Shown: positions 29,801-38,829, counted from the stretch's first letter. The stretch is DNA of 64,000 nt from Geobacteraceae bacterium (GCA_013336525.1 JAAXTM010000001.1:186001-250000); one strand, 5' to 3'. Notes: a model not told the origin generated them from the sequence alone. Numbers and translations are program-made.

Positions 29801-30097
29801 ATAATCGGAAATGCTGATATTGTTAAAGAGCAGCTGAATCTTACGCTTGGAGCTCAGCCGCTTCAAACAGTGGACAAGGTCATTAACCGTATCCCGATAG
29901 TCGGCTGGCTATTGACGGGAAAAGACAAGGATTTGATTACCGCCTATTTCGAGGCTAAAGGGAAATGGTCCGACCCCCAGGTTAGTGCTATTCCAGTGAA
30001 ATCTCTCGGGAAGAGTGTTCTGAATATATTTATCAGGACTTTTCAATTGCCGGTGAAGCTGTTCACCGATAGCGGAGAAGTGATACTAGGTCAATAG
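26870..30097 (+). CDS. AsmA-family protein, large envelope protein
   Basis: A 1075-residue protein with one N-terminal membrane helix (about 11-31) followed by LLDVNAYRTEIVTALQQSLNRP, the AsmA N-terminal signature. The rest is long beta-strand-rich sequence of the AsmA/TamB type, ending with an AsmA_2-like C-terminal segment (DLFISSNAINISIIGNADI ... AYFEAKGKWSDPQVS). Such repeating-beta-groove proteins are proposed to bridge the periplasm and move phospholipids towards the outer membrane. Translation starts at GTG 26870 in a GTGA overlap with the CorC gene (or at ATG 26876). Its last seven bases overlap lpxC on the other strand. Confidence 0.88.
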   Translation: MKMTSRFIKLSGVLFVTIATLVTATALFLPYLLDVNAYRTEIVTALQQSLNRPVSFSSGSFAWDFGPAFEFKSLNVKERDGDADFVTARKITVKLALIPLLEKKIELKNIILIEPTISIFRRLDGTLNIDDLLKPGDGSVQVNFKKIRISKGAILWSDMFGQKKPLTATLRNISLTANHMVRGQKGHLKLTAEIPAASGDHTHINFSGKLNLPANGKSLLETALDCNLSVKQAEIGKFWPYFKQFVPFANTGGRLDFATSFKGKPQDFSAKGKISINGATVTWPTIFHASLSPKALQLQYTVALTKQQIDFSAVDLSMEGFRIKGSFQMQDYMTKDPRIIAKASTPSTFRYEDVRNYVPYGIIDIDTADYIENKIKSGVFKLDTGILDGRVSQIAHMEVGQNYNTLMIRGPVEKAVLSYGPKAPTFNNLKGTIELKGKNFNLIGMTGNFGISPFSLDGSITEYNTDKPADYPVKMKIAPQTPEIAWLTKFAGIPKLEYNNSSLLQLVGSGHYSSYKLNGDWDLRQASYRLPGYVNKPLLMPNTLKFNTVIGKESAKVTSVNYNLQPLVITGSGLIGYGEKPYLGFDLQTNRFAMSETMPILSMWQKYKPQGIVQAHIRGGGDPDDLSAMDYNGTVNLTKLSFLPGNSLKQISDMNGSIIFKGNSLETSKMPARFGNSVITVKAAVKSLKNPEADISLFSPHLFMRDLNVTEGLPDSGIKNLNLGCTLHKDAITLRSASGLVNSSNFNLSGIYLTGRNPQATFSVTSTKLDLDDLRLFVSPAQNTQSKQSSDLDVKLTMSVENGNFRKLAFSKLNAVIHQEKGFIYLQNLTAGVLGGKLVAKGRIAPGGEQGDRYDLTLDIAKADAEKLFAALDISREVTGTLTLHGNLTAMGNTLLDIKKSALGNVRLSMSDGKLRKLNTLSKVFSILNVSQLLKFKLPDMVSGGMPYSSIKGSFSVKEGIVSTQDLFISSNAINISIIGNADIVKEQLNLTLGAQPLQTVDKVINRIPIVGWLLTGKDKDLITAYFEAKGKWSDPQVSAIPVKSLGKSVLNIFIRTFQLPVKLFTDSGEVILGQ

Positions 30098-30918
30098 ATG
30101 CTGTAATTTTGTGGATCGGAGAACAGCTCTTTCAGAAAAAGGTTGTTAAGGTAATGTCCAGTCTTGTTGGCTTCAACTTTTCCGAGAATTCGATAGCCGC
30201 TCGTGTAAAAATCGCCGATCAGGTCAAGTATTTTATGGTTGACCAGCTCTTTTTTATAGCGGAGACCGCGAGGATTCATTATTTCATCACTCCCGATTAC
30301 CACAGCATTGTCAAGTGTTCCACCTTTGGCCAGGCCGATTTTTTGAATGGCTTCGATCTCTTCCTGAAGCACAAACGTACGGGAATTAATTATAGCAAAA
30401 GCGTTCTCAACGTCAGTTACCCGTTTTTTTTGTTTTCCAACCGGCGGGCGAAACTCAATTGACATAGTTATTTCGAGCGTATTGAGCGGCTTAACCTTGA
30501 CCCAGGAATCTTTGTATTGTACTTCTACCGGGCGCTGTACTTTCAAATAAACTCCAGACTCCGGAAACTCATAAACCCCAGCCTTCCATATCCCCTGATA
30601 AAATTCCCATGCCGAACCATCCAGAATCGGTACTTCCGGACCATCAATATAAACCAGGCAGTTCGTGATTCCAGAAAAATAGAGTGCTGCCATCAGGTGT
30701 TCAATTGTCGAAACAGCTACGCCATCACAGCTGATCTGAGTTGAGAGGCGTGTGTCTCCTACCATGTCATAGCGTGCAGGAATAAGCTGACCGTTATGCA
30801 CAAAAGCGATACCGAATTCACGACGTGGAAGAAATTCCAGAGTTACTTCCTTGCCACTGTGCAGCCCGATGCCGGATACTTTAAAAATGCTGTTTATAGT
30901 CGTTTGTCTCTTTATCAT
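30091..30918 (-). CDS. lpxC: UDP-3-O-acyl-N-acetylglucosamine deacetylase LpxC
   Basis: The zinc deacetylase that commits precursors to lipid A. Catalytic residues are all visible: E73-H74 in STIEHLMAAL, H228/K229/D232 in NHKILDLIGD, and H255 in TGHYLNNL. At 275 residues it is about 30 shorter than E. coli LpxC, the tail being absent. It proves a lipopolysaccharide-bearing outer membrane. The start codon abuts the cysE stop codon (TAA ATG) on the minus strand. The 3' end overlaps the convergent AsmA gene by seven bases. Confidence 0.95.
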   Translation of the reverse strand: MIKRQTTINSIFKVSGIGLHSGKEVTLEFLPRREFGIAFVHNGQLIPARYDMVGDTRLSTQISCDGVAVSTIEHLMAALYFSGITNCLVYIDGPEVPILDGSAWEFYQGIWKAGVYEFPESGVYLKVQRPVEVQYKDSWVKVKPLNTLEITMSIEFRPPVGKQKKRVTDVENAFAIINSRTFVLQEEIEAIQKIGLAKGGTLDNAVVIGSDEIMNPRGLRYKKELVNHKILDLIGDFYTSGYRILGKVEANKTGHYLNNLFLKELFSDPQNYSIY

Positions 30919-31593
30919 TTAGCCGATGACCCTCTTTTTAAGCTCTGCATGTTCTGCTGCAAGAGCATCATATTTCCGCTCCAGTTCTCTAATCTGGTCA
31001 AACAGACAGGCAATTGCCTTAGCCTCAGGATCTGGTAGTTGATCATGCTGTAAATCGGCCCGACCAACATCCTTCTTTTCCTGCTCTATTACCATGCGGC
31101 CCGGGATCCCTACGACAGTGGCGTTCTCAGGAACCGCTTTGACCACTACCGAATTGGAACCGATCTTGGCTCCTTTTCCAACTGTAAATGGACCAAGAAT
31201 CTTGGCTCCTGATCCAATCACTACGTTATCCTGCAGAGTTGGGTGACGTTTGACCTTATCCCATGTAACCCCGCCCAATGTGACACCGTGATAGAGAGTT
31301 ACATTATCACCGATCTCGGCCGTCTCACCGATAACGACACCCATGCCGTGATCAATAAAGAATTTACGACCGATCTTGGCTCCGGGATGGATTTCAACCC
31401 CGGTCAGAAAGCGACCTATGTGTGAGATAAAACGACCGAGGAAGAAAAACTCGTGAATCCAGAAAAAGTGGGCAATACGATAGAACCAAAGGGCGTGCAA
31501 GCCGGGATAGCAGAAAATAATCTCAAAAATATTTCGCGCGGCAGGATCACGTTCAAAAACCGAGTTTATGTCTTCACGTATATTTTTAAACAT
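30919..31593 (-). CDS. cysE: serine O-acetyltransferase
   Basis: CysE acetylates L-serine with acetyl-CoA for cysteine synthesis. The 224-residue protein has the helical N-terminal region ([31 protein letters not shown]) and left-handed beta-helix hexapeptide repeats with active-site His ([28 protein letters not shown]). It is the short form of the enzyme, with an added charged C-terminal tail (EQEKKDVG ... ELKKR) that looks coiled-coil. The ATG at 31593 follows AGGAG at the right distance; an in-frame start seven codons upstream lacks support. lpxC follows without a gap. Confidence 0.94.
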   Translation of the reverse strand: MFKNIREDINSVFERDPAARNIFEIIFCYPGLHALWFYRIAHFFWIHEFFFLGRFISHIGRFLTGVEIHPGAKIGRKFFIDHGMGVVIGETAEIGDNVTLYHGVTLGGVTWDKVKRHPTLQDNVVIGSGAKILGPFTVGKGAKIGSNSVVVKAVPENATVVGIPGRMVIEQEKKDVGRADLQHDQLPDPEAKAIACLFDQIRELERKYDALAAEHAELKKRVIG

Positions 31594-31775
31594 GTGCCTA
31601 ACTCCTTTACTCAATACACAATAGCATTTTCAGAGTTAGCACAATGCCAGTAAACCTGTCAAATTCATTTCATGCCGCCCCGGGTAAATCAGTTTACTAA
31701 AAAAACATGCTCGACAAAAAAGCTGTTTATTCTTATAACAAGCACGATATGCTACTTACACTGATAGGAGTTCAT

Positions 31776-32618
31776 GTGGAAACATTGACACTGTTCGCCC
31801 CGGCAAAAATAAACTACCTGCTTGATGTCATAGGAAAACGAGCCGATGGCTATCACGATCTTCGCATGATCATGCAGCGCGTAAATCTGTGTGACAAAAT
31901 CACACTTACCCTGACTAACACCCCAGGTATCACAGTTATATGCAATTCGAACGGGGTTCCGAACGGCCCAAACAATATTGCCTGGAAAGCTGCACAGGCG
32001 CTCCTTGATATCGCTGAATCTGATAACGGCGTAAATATCTCTATCACGAAAAACATACCTGTTGCGGCTGGTTTGGGGGGGGGCAGCAGTGATGCTGCAA
32101 CTGTTCTAATGGGACTGAATGAGTTGTTAAAACTAGGACTTACTGATCAACAACTTATGGATACAGGCCGCAAACTTGGAGCTGACGTACCTTTTTTCAT
32201 TTTCAAAAAAACAGCGCTTGCAGAGGGTATCGGCGAAAGACTTACTCATCTGCCGGAAACACCTAAGTGCTGGATTGTATTAATAAATCCAGGTGTTCAT
32301 ATTTCAACTGCCTGGGTTTATAGATCTTTACAGTTGACAAACAAGGGTGAGTTGAATAATATACCGAAGTTTTTCAAGTCAATTGAAGATATTGTTGCAA
32401 TTTTGTCAAACGATCTTGAATCAGTAACAATCCAGGCATTTCAGGTGATTGCAAGAATCAAGGAACGTCTGATGGATTTGGGAGCAATGGGAAGCATGAT
32501 GTCTGGTAGCGGCCCAACGGTTTTTGGAATTTTTAAAAGTTTTGATGCAGCAGAGGCTGCCCGCCTCGAGGCCACAAAAGATACAAACTGGTTTTCCGTG
32601 ACTGTAGAAACACTCTGA
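31776..32618 (+). CDS. ispE: 4-diphosphocytidyl-2-C-methyl-D-erythritol kinase
   Basis: A GHMP kinase of the MEP isoprenoid pathway, phosphorylating CDP-methylerythritol. From the GTG at 31776 (AGGAG five bases upstream) the protein has 280 residues. It shows catalytic K11 in FAPAKIN, the glycine-rich phosphate loop [14 protein letters not shown] at 95-108, catalytic D137 in GADVPFF and the C-terminal [12 protein letters not shown] motif. A longer in-frame ATG at 31707 lacks a binding site. Only 16 bp separate its stop from tRNA-Gln, so the two are likely transcribed together. Confidence 0.95.
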   Translation: METLTLFAPAKINYLLDVIGKRADGYHDLRMIMQRVNLCDKITLTLTNTPGITVICNSNGVPNGPNNIAWKAAQALLDIAESDNGVNISITKNIPVAAGLGGGSSDAATVLMGLNELLKLGLTDQQLMDTGRKLGADVPFFIFKKTALAEGIGERLTHLPETPKCWIVLINPGVHISTAWVYRSLQLTNKGELNNIPKFFKSIEDIVAILSNDLESVTIQAFQVIARIKERLMDLGAMGSMMSGSGPTVFGIFKSFDAAEAARLEATKDTNWFSVTVETL

Positions 32619-32634
32619 TTTTCCATTTTTTAAT

Positions 32635-32709
32635 TGGGGCGTCGCCAAGCGGTAAGGCACCGGATTTTGATTCCGGCATTCCCAGGTTCGATCCCTGGCG
32701 CCCCAGCCA
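32635..32709 (+). tRNA. tRNA-Gln (UUG)
   Basis: A complete cloverleaf of 75 bases. The acceptor pairs TGGGGCG with CGCCCCA, the anticodon stem CCGGA/TCCGG encloses loop TTTTGAT with anticodon TTG at 32667-32669, and the T arm contains GGTTCGATCC. The discriminator is G and the CCA end is encoded. It lies 16 bp after ispE and is followed by a terminator. Confidence 0.97.
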
Positions 32710-32718
32710 ATAAACAAG

Positions 32719-32751
32719 CGGGTTCACATATTTTGTGAATCCGTTTTTTTT
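32719..32751 (+). terminator. terminator after tRNA-Gln
   Basis: CGGGTTCAC and GTGAATCCG form a 9-bp stem with one G-T pair and a 7-base loop, followed by eight Ts. It ends the ispE/tRNA-Gln transcript. Confidence 0.9.
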
Positions 32752-32812
32752 GGACTATGGGTTACCAGTAGGATAGAATATAATTAATTTAAAACTTGGG
32801 GTAATACAAAAA

Positions 32813-33091
32813 ATGAAAAAGCGATATTCTCTTATATTTACTATCACTGCGGCGGCTGTACTCGTAGGCAGTATTGCTTATGCATCAAAAAAGAAATTAC
32901 AGCCTAAGTTAGAACCCTTGAAACAGGAAATGTCTGAAGTTGATCTGGCGGCAAATCTAATGGACTCAGGCAAGGGACAGATGCCAGCAACAAAAGAAGA
33001 CTATTCAAAGAAGGTGCATGGTGATAGTGAATTAAAAGACCTATCAATGCTAGACAAGCTTGTATCCCCTGACAAAGTGCCTCCCAGGTGA
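32813..33091 (+). CDS. small secreted protein of unknown function
   Basis: A 92-residue protein with a clear signal peptide (Lys-Lys-Arg start, hydrophobic LIFTITAAAVLVGSIAYAS). The mature part is about 68 residues, hydrophilic and rich in Lys, Asp, Glu and Met, without cysteines or a recognisable domain. A weak GGGG lies 10 bases before the ATG. It sits between tRNA-Gln and a radical SAM gene, in what looks like a small accessory stretch. I do not recognise a family. Confidence 0.65.
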   Translation: MKKRYSLIFTITAAAVLVGSIAYASKKKLQPKLEPLKQEMSEVDLAANLMDSGKGQMPATKEDYSKKVHGDSELKDLSMLDKLVSPDKVPPR

Positions 33092-33189
33092 TCTCCATCT
33101 ATCAGACTCAAGAGCCTGTCTATTTTAAATTATAATTATACTCGCTATAAATATTTTTAAACAGACTGTTATTTGATGCTTGTAATGTT

Positions 33190-33441
33190 ATAATTAAACT
33201 GTAGGGAAGAAGCATAGAAACACAAAAGGAGGGCTTACATATTATGCCAGACACTCCACCACGTAGTAACCAGACATATTGATTAACGAATTTACCGGTT
33301 AAGCTATTGAACCGGATGAAAACCTAAGGGTGAAGCAAATATGCATCGAAGAAAGGAGCCCACTGTATGACTCGGTGGGCTTTTATATATGTAGCAACAT
33401 TGGCAGTGCTTTAATTCCTCCATCTGATAATTAAACTGTAG
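33190..33441 (+). other. non-coding element flanked by a 15-bp direct repeat
   Basis: ATAATTAAACTGTAG occurs exactly at 33190-33204 and 33427-33441. The segment between holds AGGAGG at 33227, a 12-codon reading frame at 33244-33282 (MPDTPPRSNQTY), a perfect stem CCGGTT/AACCGG at 33295-33315, a compact sequence that can fold as GAT...ATC enclosing two short hairpins (33315-33347), and a terminator-like hairpin at 33357. The arrangement looks like a structured RNA or leader, or a very small inserted element. It fills most of the 412-bp gap before the radical SAM gene. I could not match it to a known RNA family by eye. Confidence 0.5.
33357..33384 (+). terminator. terminator-like hairpin upstream of the radical SAM gene
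   Basis: AGCCCAC (33357-33363) pairs with GTGGGCT (33375-33381) across an 11-base loop, followed by a short T run (33381-33384) and AT-rich sequence. It may end a small RNA or act as an attenuator 120 bp before the radical SAM start. Confidence 0.6.
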
Positions 33442-33503
33442 TAAATGAATTAATTTACATGATGACCACGATTCCAGTGGCGCCTTGACAAGGATCTGGC
33501 AGT

Positions 33504-35345
33504 ATGTTGATAAATCTGGTTTCTATCCACCCCACTCCCTCCCCACAATCGATTCCTTTGGCAAACTCCTTCCTTAAGGCGTTTGCGTCTGAGAGTAATG
33601 TTTCCATTAGTCTGATTGATTTTTTTGTTGGAGATGTTGTTACAGATTGCGCTTCAAATCTCGTCGCCCCACTCCCGGTCGCTGTAGGCTTTTCGATTTA
33701 TGTCTGGAACCGTGATCTCTCCTTCGAAATAGCTGCTGAATTGCACCGTACAAATCCGAATATCAAGCTCTTTTGCGGTGGTCCGGAAGTTACTGCCGAT
33801 CCTGAATCTTTTACAACTGCGGGGATTTTTGACTTTGTTATTGTCGGCGAAGGAGAGGTTCCGTTTTTATCATTTTGTCAAACTCTGGCTGATGGTGAAG
33901 ACTATTCTAAAATACCCGGCATACATTTACCAGGTTCCACTATACTTCCCCCTCCTGCACCCCTTACAGACCTGGATCTAATTCCATCACCTTACCTGAG
34001 CGGTGTGATCGACACTTGTTCCAACCCTGGTATCCTCTGGCAGTTATCACGGGGATGCAGCTTTACCTGTGACTTCTGTTTTGATTCACGCGGAATACAT
34101 GGTGTACGGCACTTTTCATTTGAACGACTGGAATCAGAATTAAGACATTTCACTGCTAACGGCGTCAGGCAGATCTTTGTTCTTGATTCGACCTTTAACC
34201 TTGACGTTAAACGAGCTAAAAAACTTCTGCGGATGATTAAAAACATTGCCCCTGACATACATTTCCATTTTGAGGTACGCAACGAGTTTATTGACCGTGA
34301 AATGGCAAAACTTTTCGCTCAGATTGCATGTTCATTGCAAATAGGATTACAGAGTGCTGATAGAGAGGTTCTTAAACGGGTTGGGCGATCATTTGACAAA
34401 GCTGATTTTGCTGCAAAGGTAGGCTTGTTGAATGAAAGCGGTGCGGTTTTCGGCTTTGATCTTATCTATGGCCTTCCAGGAGACACTTTGGATGGTTTTA
34501 GAGTCACTCTGGATTATGCCCTGTCTCTTTACCCAAACCATCTTGATATTTTTCCACTTGCTGTTCTGCCAGGAACCAGATTGGCGTCACGGGGAACATC
34601 TCTAAACCTCCTTTGGGATACTAAACCACCCTATATACTCAAAGCAACCGACAGCTTTAGTACAAACGAAATGTCCGCAGCCGCCGAACTGGCATCAGCA
34701 TGTGATGTTTTTTATACTCGTGGAAAAGCTGTCGCTTGGTTTAATGCTGTAGTTACCGTTCTTGGCCTGAAACCAACAGATTTTTTGCAGAAATTCAGTC
34801 ACTGGCTGATTGAAGTCAGGGGCCAAGTTACAAATGAGTCTGACTTCAGTGATGAAGAGATATGGAAGATGCAGCAGCTTTTTATGAAGCAGCTTTTTAG
34901 CGCCAAAAAAATAATTCGATTTCTGCCACTTGTTCTTGACCTGGTAAACTATCACCATCATTATGCATCAGTTCTTCTTTCAATATCACCTGATCCTGTT
35001 ATTGATTATCAGTTTCCTGACAATTCATGCGGTACTGGTTTCAGGCTTACTGCAACAGCCAGAATAATTGATTTTACATATGATATTGAGGAACTTCTCG
35101 ATTGCGGAGAACCTCGTATCCTGTGGATGTACAAGAACCTCCAGCAATCTGGTTCTCAAGCAGTTATATACCTGAATAATGGATTGGTATGCACCGAAGC
35201 ATTCGCCGCTCCCTATATTCTTTTGTTAGAACATATTCGTGATGGGAGTGTTAGCGATTTTGAGTCCGGTACCGGGCTCACTTCTGATGAGGCCAATGAG
35301 TTCGTTGTCTTTGCTCTTCAAGAAGGAATCATTGTGAATACCTGA
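33504..35345 (+). CDS. B12-binding-domain radical SAM protein (DUF4080-like)
   Basis: A 613-residue protein. Residues 1-165 form a Rossmann-like B12-binding-type domain (VGFSIYVWNRD, LFCGGPEVTADPE, VIVGEGE), without the DxHxxG motif, so cobalamin would bind base-on if at all. The radical SAM core follows with C185, C189 and C192 in RGCSFTCDFC, then the Elp3-like region (FEVRNEFID, LQIGLQSADREVLKRVGR, DLIYGLPGDT). The last 200 residues resemble the DUF4080 tail. The substrate is unknown. It is preceded by an unusual non-coding element and lies between tRNA-Gln and prs, outside the conserved run of housekeeping genes. Confidence 0.82.
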   Translation: MLINLVSIHPTPSPQSIPLANSFLKAFASESNVSISLIDFFVGDVVTDCASNLVAPLPVAVGFSIYVWNRDLSFEIAAELHRTNPNIKLFCGGPEVTADPESFTTAGIFDFVIVGEGEVPFLSFCQTLADGEDYSKIPGIHLPGSTILPPPAPLTDLDLIPSPYLSGVIDTCSNPGILWQLSRGCSFTCDFCFDSRGIHGVRHFSFERLESELRHFTANGVRQIFVLDSTFNLDVKRAKKLLRMIKNIAPDIHFHFEVRNEFIDREMAKLFAQIACSLQIGLQSADREVLKRVGRSFDKADFAAKVGLLNESGAVFGFDLIYGLPGDTLDGFRVTLDYALSLYPNHLDIFPLAVLPGTRLASRGTSLNLLWDTKPPYILKATDSFSTNEMSAAAELASACDVFYTRGKAVAWFNAVVTVLGLKPTDFLQKFSHWLIEVRGQVTNESDFSDEEIWKMQQLFMKQLFSAKKIIRFLPLVLDLVNYHHHYASVLLSISPDPVIDYQFPDNSCGTGFRLTATARIIDFTYDIEELLDCGEPRILWMYKNLQQSGSQAVIYLNNGLVCTEAFAAPYILLLEHIRDGSVSDFESGTGLTSDEANEFVVFALQEGIIVNT

Positions 35346-35544
35346 GCCTGACAAAAATTGAATAATTCTTATGTAAAGACAAAGCAAACATCAAGTTTTG
35401 CGAGGAAAGCCGACCCTTACATCACTAATATTATGTCAGCATATTTCGAAAGAGGTTGCATTTTAGTAAATTTTTTAGTATTACTCTCTTTTCTTTTTCA
35501 CATACTCTATTACTCTGCTCCCATTCGAAAGGTGTTTGATCACC

Positions 35545-36489
35545 ATGCATGACAAAATCAAGATTTTTTCCGGTAACTCAAATCCAGATCTAGCCCTGAA
35601 AATATGCGACTGCCTCGGCGTTCCGCTTGGTGCGGCACGTGTTCGACGTTTTTCTGATGGTGAAGTTATGGTTGAAATCGGTGAAAACGTTCGAGGTCGC
35701 GATGTGTATGTTGTTCAATCAACTTGCGCTCCGACCAATGATAACCTGATGGAACTGCTGGTCATTACCGACGCGCTGAAACGGGCTTCTGCAGCTACAA
35801 TAACTGCAGTAATTCCATATTACGGCTATGCCCGCCAGGATCGCAAAGCTGCGCCGCGTACTCCCATTACTGCTAAGCTGGTTGCAGATCTAATAACAAC
35901 AGCCGGCGTCAACAGAGTTGTTACTATCGACCTTCACGCTGGTCAGATTCAAGGTTTTTTTAATATTCCTGTAGACAATCTATACGCAGCACCTGTAATT
36001 ATTAATTATCTTAAAGACCGTTTTAGCGGCGAACAAGTGGTTATGGTCTCCCCTGACGCCGGAGGTACCGAGAGAGCCCGTGCTTTTGCCAAGCGCCTTG
36101 AATATTCACTCGCTGTAATTGACAAACGCCGGACCGGACCTAATGTGGCTGAAGTAATGCACCTGATCGGTGATGTACGGGATAAGATTGCTATAATTCT
36201 GGATGACATGGTTGATACTGCCGGTACATTGACACAGGCCGCCAAAGCACTCAAGGCAAATGGCGCCAAAGCTATCTATGCCTGTGCAACACATGGTGTA
36301 CTTTCAGGACCTGCAATCGAGCGTATAAATGATTCGGATATTGAAGAAATTGTTTTAACTGATACAATACCCAATTGTACCAATCAAGACTTAACATCCA
36401 AAATAAAAATGCTTTCTGTAGCTGAACTGCTGGCAGAAGCAATCAGACGTATTCATGAGGATGAATCAGTAAGTTCACTATTTGCTTAG
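35545..36489 (+). CDS. prs: ribose-phosphate pyrophosphokinase
   Basis: PRPP synthetase, class I, about 314 residues. Hallmarks are [40 protein letters not shown], the ATP-binding flexible loop ([14 protein letters not shown]), the metal-binding VDNLYAAP segment and the PRPP loop [10 protein letters not shown]. It feeds purine, pyrimidine, histidine and tryptophan synthesis, and a PRPP-using trpD lies downstream in this window. The ATG at 35545 is preferred; a TTG three codons upstream is closer to the AAGG and cannot be excluded. rplY follows after 59 bp. Confidence 0.96.
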   Translation: MHDKIKIFSGNSNPDLALKICDCLGVPLGAARVRRFSDGEVMVEIGENVRGRDVYVVQSTCAPTNDNLMELLVITDALKRASAATITAVIPYYGYARQDRKAAPRTPITAKLVADLITTAGVNRVVTIDLHAGQIQGFFNIPVDNLYAAPVIINYLKDRFSGEQVVMVSPDAGGTERARAFAKRLEYSLAVIDKRRTGPNVAEVMHLIGDVRDKIAIILDDMVDTAGTLTQAAKALKANGAKAIYACATHGVLSGPAIERINDSDIEEIVLTDTIPNCTNQDLTSKIKMLSVAELLAEAIRRIHEDESVSSLFA

Positions 36490-36548
36490 AATAAATATTT
36501 AATTATGAATAGGACGGGGTTGACCCGTCACTACACGTGGAGGAACGT

Positions 36549-37133
36549 ATGCAACAGAAACAAATGAATATCGAACTGCGCACAAAGACCGGTACTGGCG
36601 TAAGCCGAAAACTTCGCGTTGCTGATATGGTACCTGGTGTTGTTTATGGCAAGGGACTTGATCCTATGCCGGTCAGCATTAAATACCGTGATCTGCAGGA
36701 TGCAATTTCCGGTGCAGGTGGACAGAACAACCTGATTACCCTGATTGGTGGCGGAAGTCTCGACCAGAATATTGCAATTGTTGCCGATATTCAGCGCGAT
36801 GCAATCAAGCGTACCATCAAGCACGTCGATCTTCATCGCATCAATCCGAAAGAGAAGCTCCGTGTCACCGTACCTGTAGTTCTGACCGGTACTGCAATCG
36901 GCGTAAAAGAAGGTGGACTGCTTGATCTGGCACACCACGAATTACATATAGAATGTCTTCCTGGTAATATCCCGGACAGCATTACCATCGATGTCTCTGG
37001 TCTAAAGATTGCTCACTCGATTCATGTCAGCGAGATTTCACTCCCTGAAGGTATTGTTCTCCTTGATCAGCCAAAGATTCCGGTTGTCAGCGTTCTTGGC
37101 AGAGCCAAGGAAGAAGCTCCGGCTGCCGCATAG
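36549..37133 (+). CDS. rplY: ribosomal protein bL25 (general stress protein Ctc form)
   Basis: The two-domain Ctc/L25 protein that binds 5S rRNA. The N-terminal L25 domain ([28 protein letters not shown]) is followed by the TL5/Ctc C-terminal beta domain ([27 protein letters not shown]) and an Ala/Pro-rich tail. The ATG at 36549 has GGAGGAA immediately upstream, which itself overlaps an in-frame GTG at 36537 that is therefore not the start. A short hairpin, GACGGG/CCCGTC at 36513-36529, lies in the leader. Next comes pth, the usual neighbour. Confidence 0.96.
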   Translation: MQQKQMNIELRTKTGTGVSRKLRVADMVPGVVYGKGLDPMPVSIKYRDLQDAISGAGGQNNLITLIGGGSLDQNIAIVADIQRDAIKRTIKHVDLHRINPKEKLRVTVPVVLTGTAIGVKEGGLLDLAHHELHIECLPGNIPDSITIDVSGLKIAHSIHVSEISLPEGIVLLDQPKIPVVSVLGRAKEEAPAAA

Positions 37134-37149
37134 CTGAAAACAATTGAGC

Positions 37150-37731
37150 ATGAATACCTATATAGTTGCGGGGCTGGGTAATCCCGGCCCCACCTATCAA
37201 TGGACCCGCCATAATGCGGGTTTTCTTTTTTTGGACCGTCTTGCAGAGTTGGAAAATATTTCCATTTCCAAAAAATCTTTCTCAGGTTTTTGTGGAGAAT
37301 GGAATTATGCCGGAAACCGATTAATACTTCTTAAGCCGCAAACGTTCATGAATCTGTCCGGGATCTCTATCATGCAGTCTCTTCAATTCCATAAGCTGCC
37401 GATTTCAAATCTGATAGTCATACATGATGAACTTGATTTACCGTTTGGAACTGTACGCTTTAAGAATGGTGGCGGGCATGGTGGTCACAATGGCTTACGT
37501 TCAATAATTGAAAATCTGGGTAAAGGTGATTTTATTCGACTCCGTATAGGCATTGGCAAGTCGCCACATGGTGATACAACCGGTCATGTTCTCGGGAAAA
37601 TTCCTCCAGACCAGATGGAAGGGCTTTCCGGCATTCTTGATGGCGGCATAGAAATGCTTAAAGTTATGCTTAAAGAAGGTCTTGCTAAATCAATGAGTTT
37701 ATTTAATAACAAAAATTTTTTGGAAGGATAG
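37150..37731 (+). CDS. pth: peptidyl-tRNA hydrolase
   Basis: Pth cleaves peptidyl-tRNA released from stalled ribosomes. The 193-residue protein has AGLGNPGPTYQWTRHNAGF with catalytic H21, KPQTFMNLSG, VIHDELDLPFG with the conserved Asp, and GGHGGHNGLRSI. The ATG at 37150 matches the family start; an in-frame TTG two codons earlier is unlikely. It is sandwiched between rplY (16 bp) and ychF (3 bp), indicating a single transcript. Confidence 0.96.
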   Translation: MNTYIVAGLGNPGPTYQWTRHNAGFLFLDRLAELENISISKKSFSGFCGEWNYAGNRLILLKPQTFMNLSGISIMQSLQFHKLPISNLIVIHDELDLPFGTVRFKNGGGHGGHNGLRSIIENLGKGDFIRLRIGIGKSPHGDTTGHVLGKIPPDQMEGLSGILDGGIEMLKVMLKEGLAKSMSLFNNKNFLEG

Positions 37732-37734
37732 AAT

Positions 37735-38829
37735 ATGGGTTTTAACTGCGGAATTGTCGGACTGCCCAATGTAGGCAAGTCCACTATCTTTAATGCTCTT
37801 ACCTCTGCGGGTGCTGAATCTGCAAATTATCCATTTTGCACAATTGAACCGAATGTCGGCATTGTTCAGGTTCCTGATCCACGAATGGATAAATTAGCAG
37901 AAATCGTCAACCCACAAAAGATGCAGCCAACGACAATTGAATTTGTTGATATTGCCGGACTTGTCAAGGGGGCCAGTCAGGGTGAAGGACTCGGCAACCA
38001 GTTTCTGGGGCACATCCGTAGTGTTGATGCAATTGTTCATGTTGTACGCTGTTTCGATGACGACAATATTGTCCATGTAAATGGGCGTGTTTCTCCTGCC
38101 GATGATATCGAAGTTATTAATACAGAGCTCGCTCTGGCTGACCTCGATACAGTAGAAAAGAAACTGCAGCGGGCAGAAAAAATGGCGCGCAGCGGTGACA
38201 CAAAAGCAAAGGAAGAGGTTGCTTTTTATATAAGGGTCAGAGAACTTCTCGAGCAGGTCAAAAAGCTTCAGGGGATTGCCCAGAATGAGGACGAAAAGAT
38301 CTGGATGCGCGATCTCCATCTTTTGACTGATAAACCGGTACTTTATGTCGCAAATGTAGCTGAAGATGATTTGGAAGGTAAACACCCTAATGTGGCCAAG
38401 GTCCGTGAGATTGCTGCTTCTGAAGGAGCCGGGGTTGTCGTTATTTGCGGTAAACTGGAAGCAGAAATTGCCGAGCTTGATGGCCCTGAAAAAAAAGGAT
38501 TTCTTGATGATATGGGTTTAGAGGAAGCCGGCCTTGATCGACTAATCCGAAATGGCTATGCATTACTGGGACTCATCACCTATTTTACTGCAGGTGTCAA
38601 GGAGGTCCGTGCCTGGACAATAGTTAATGGCACCAAAGCGCCGCAGGCCGCCGGAGTTATCCACACGGATTTTGAAAAAGGTTTTATTCGTGCTGAAGTA
38701 ATTGCGTTCGATGATTACATAAACTGCAATGGGGAATCCGGCTCCAAAGAAAAAGGTTTAATGCGTCTGGAAGGAAAAGATTACGTTGTCAAAGATGGTG
38801 ACGTAATGCACTTCAGATTTAACGTGTAA
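37735..38829 (+). CDS. ychF: redox-regulated ATPase YchF (Obg-family)
   Basis: A TRAFAC P-loop protein that prefers ATP and binds ribosomes. The G1 motif GLPNVGKST is at 9-17, the switch region reads [20 protein letters not shown], and the specificity motif is NVAEDD in place of the NKxD of GTPases. A helical coiled segment and a C-terminal TGS domain ([32 protein letters not shown]) complete the 364-residue standard length. It starts three bases after the pth stop. Confidence 0.97.
   Translation: MGFNCGIVGLPNVGKSTIFNALTSAGAESANYPFCTIEPNVGIVQVPDPRMDKLAEIVNPQKMQPTTIEFVDIAGLVKGASQGEGLGNQFLGHIRSVDAIVHVVRCFDDDNIVHVNGRVSPADDIEVINTELALADLDTVEKKLQRAEKMARSGDTKAKEEVAFYIRVRELLEQVKKLQGIAQNEDEKIWMRDLHLLTDKPVLYVANVAEDDLEGKHPNVAKVREIAASEGAGVVVICGKLEAEIAELDGPEKKGFLDDMGLEEAGLDRLIRNGYALLGLITYFTAGVKEVRAWTIVNGTKAPQAAGVIHTDFEKGFIRAEVIAFDDYINCNGESGSKEKGLMRLEGKDYVVKDGDVMHFRFNV

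Noticed and set aside
32421-32727. Minus-strand frames across the ispE end and tRNA-Gln
   Set aside because: They run through the tRNA in reverse and overlap a conserved ispE; no family features.
33244-33282. 12-codon frame before the radical SAM gene as a RiPP precursor
   Set aside because: Too short, no conserved core or Cys, and separated from the gene by a terminator-like hairpin; kept only as part of the non-coding element.
33244-33384. c-di-GMP or cGAMP (GEMM) riboswitch
   Set aside because: The diagnostic GCAAACC and GGGACGCAAAGCC segments are absent on both strands.
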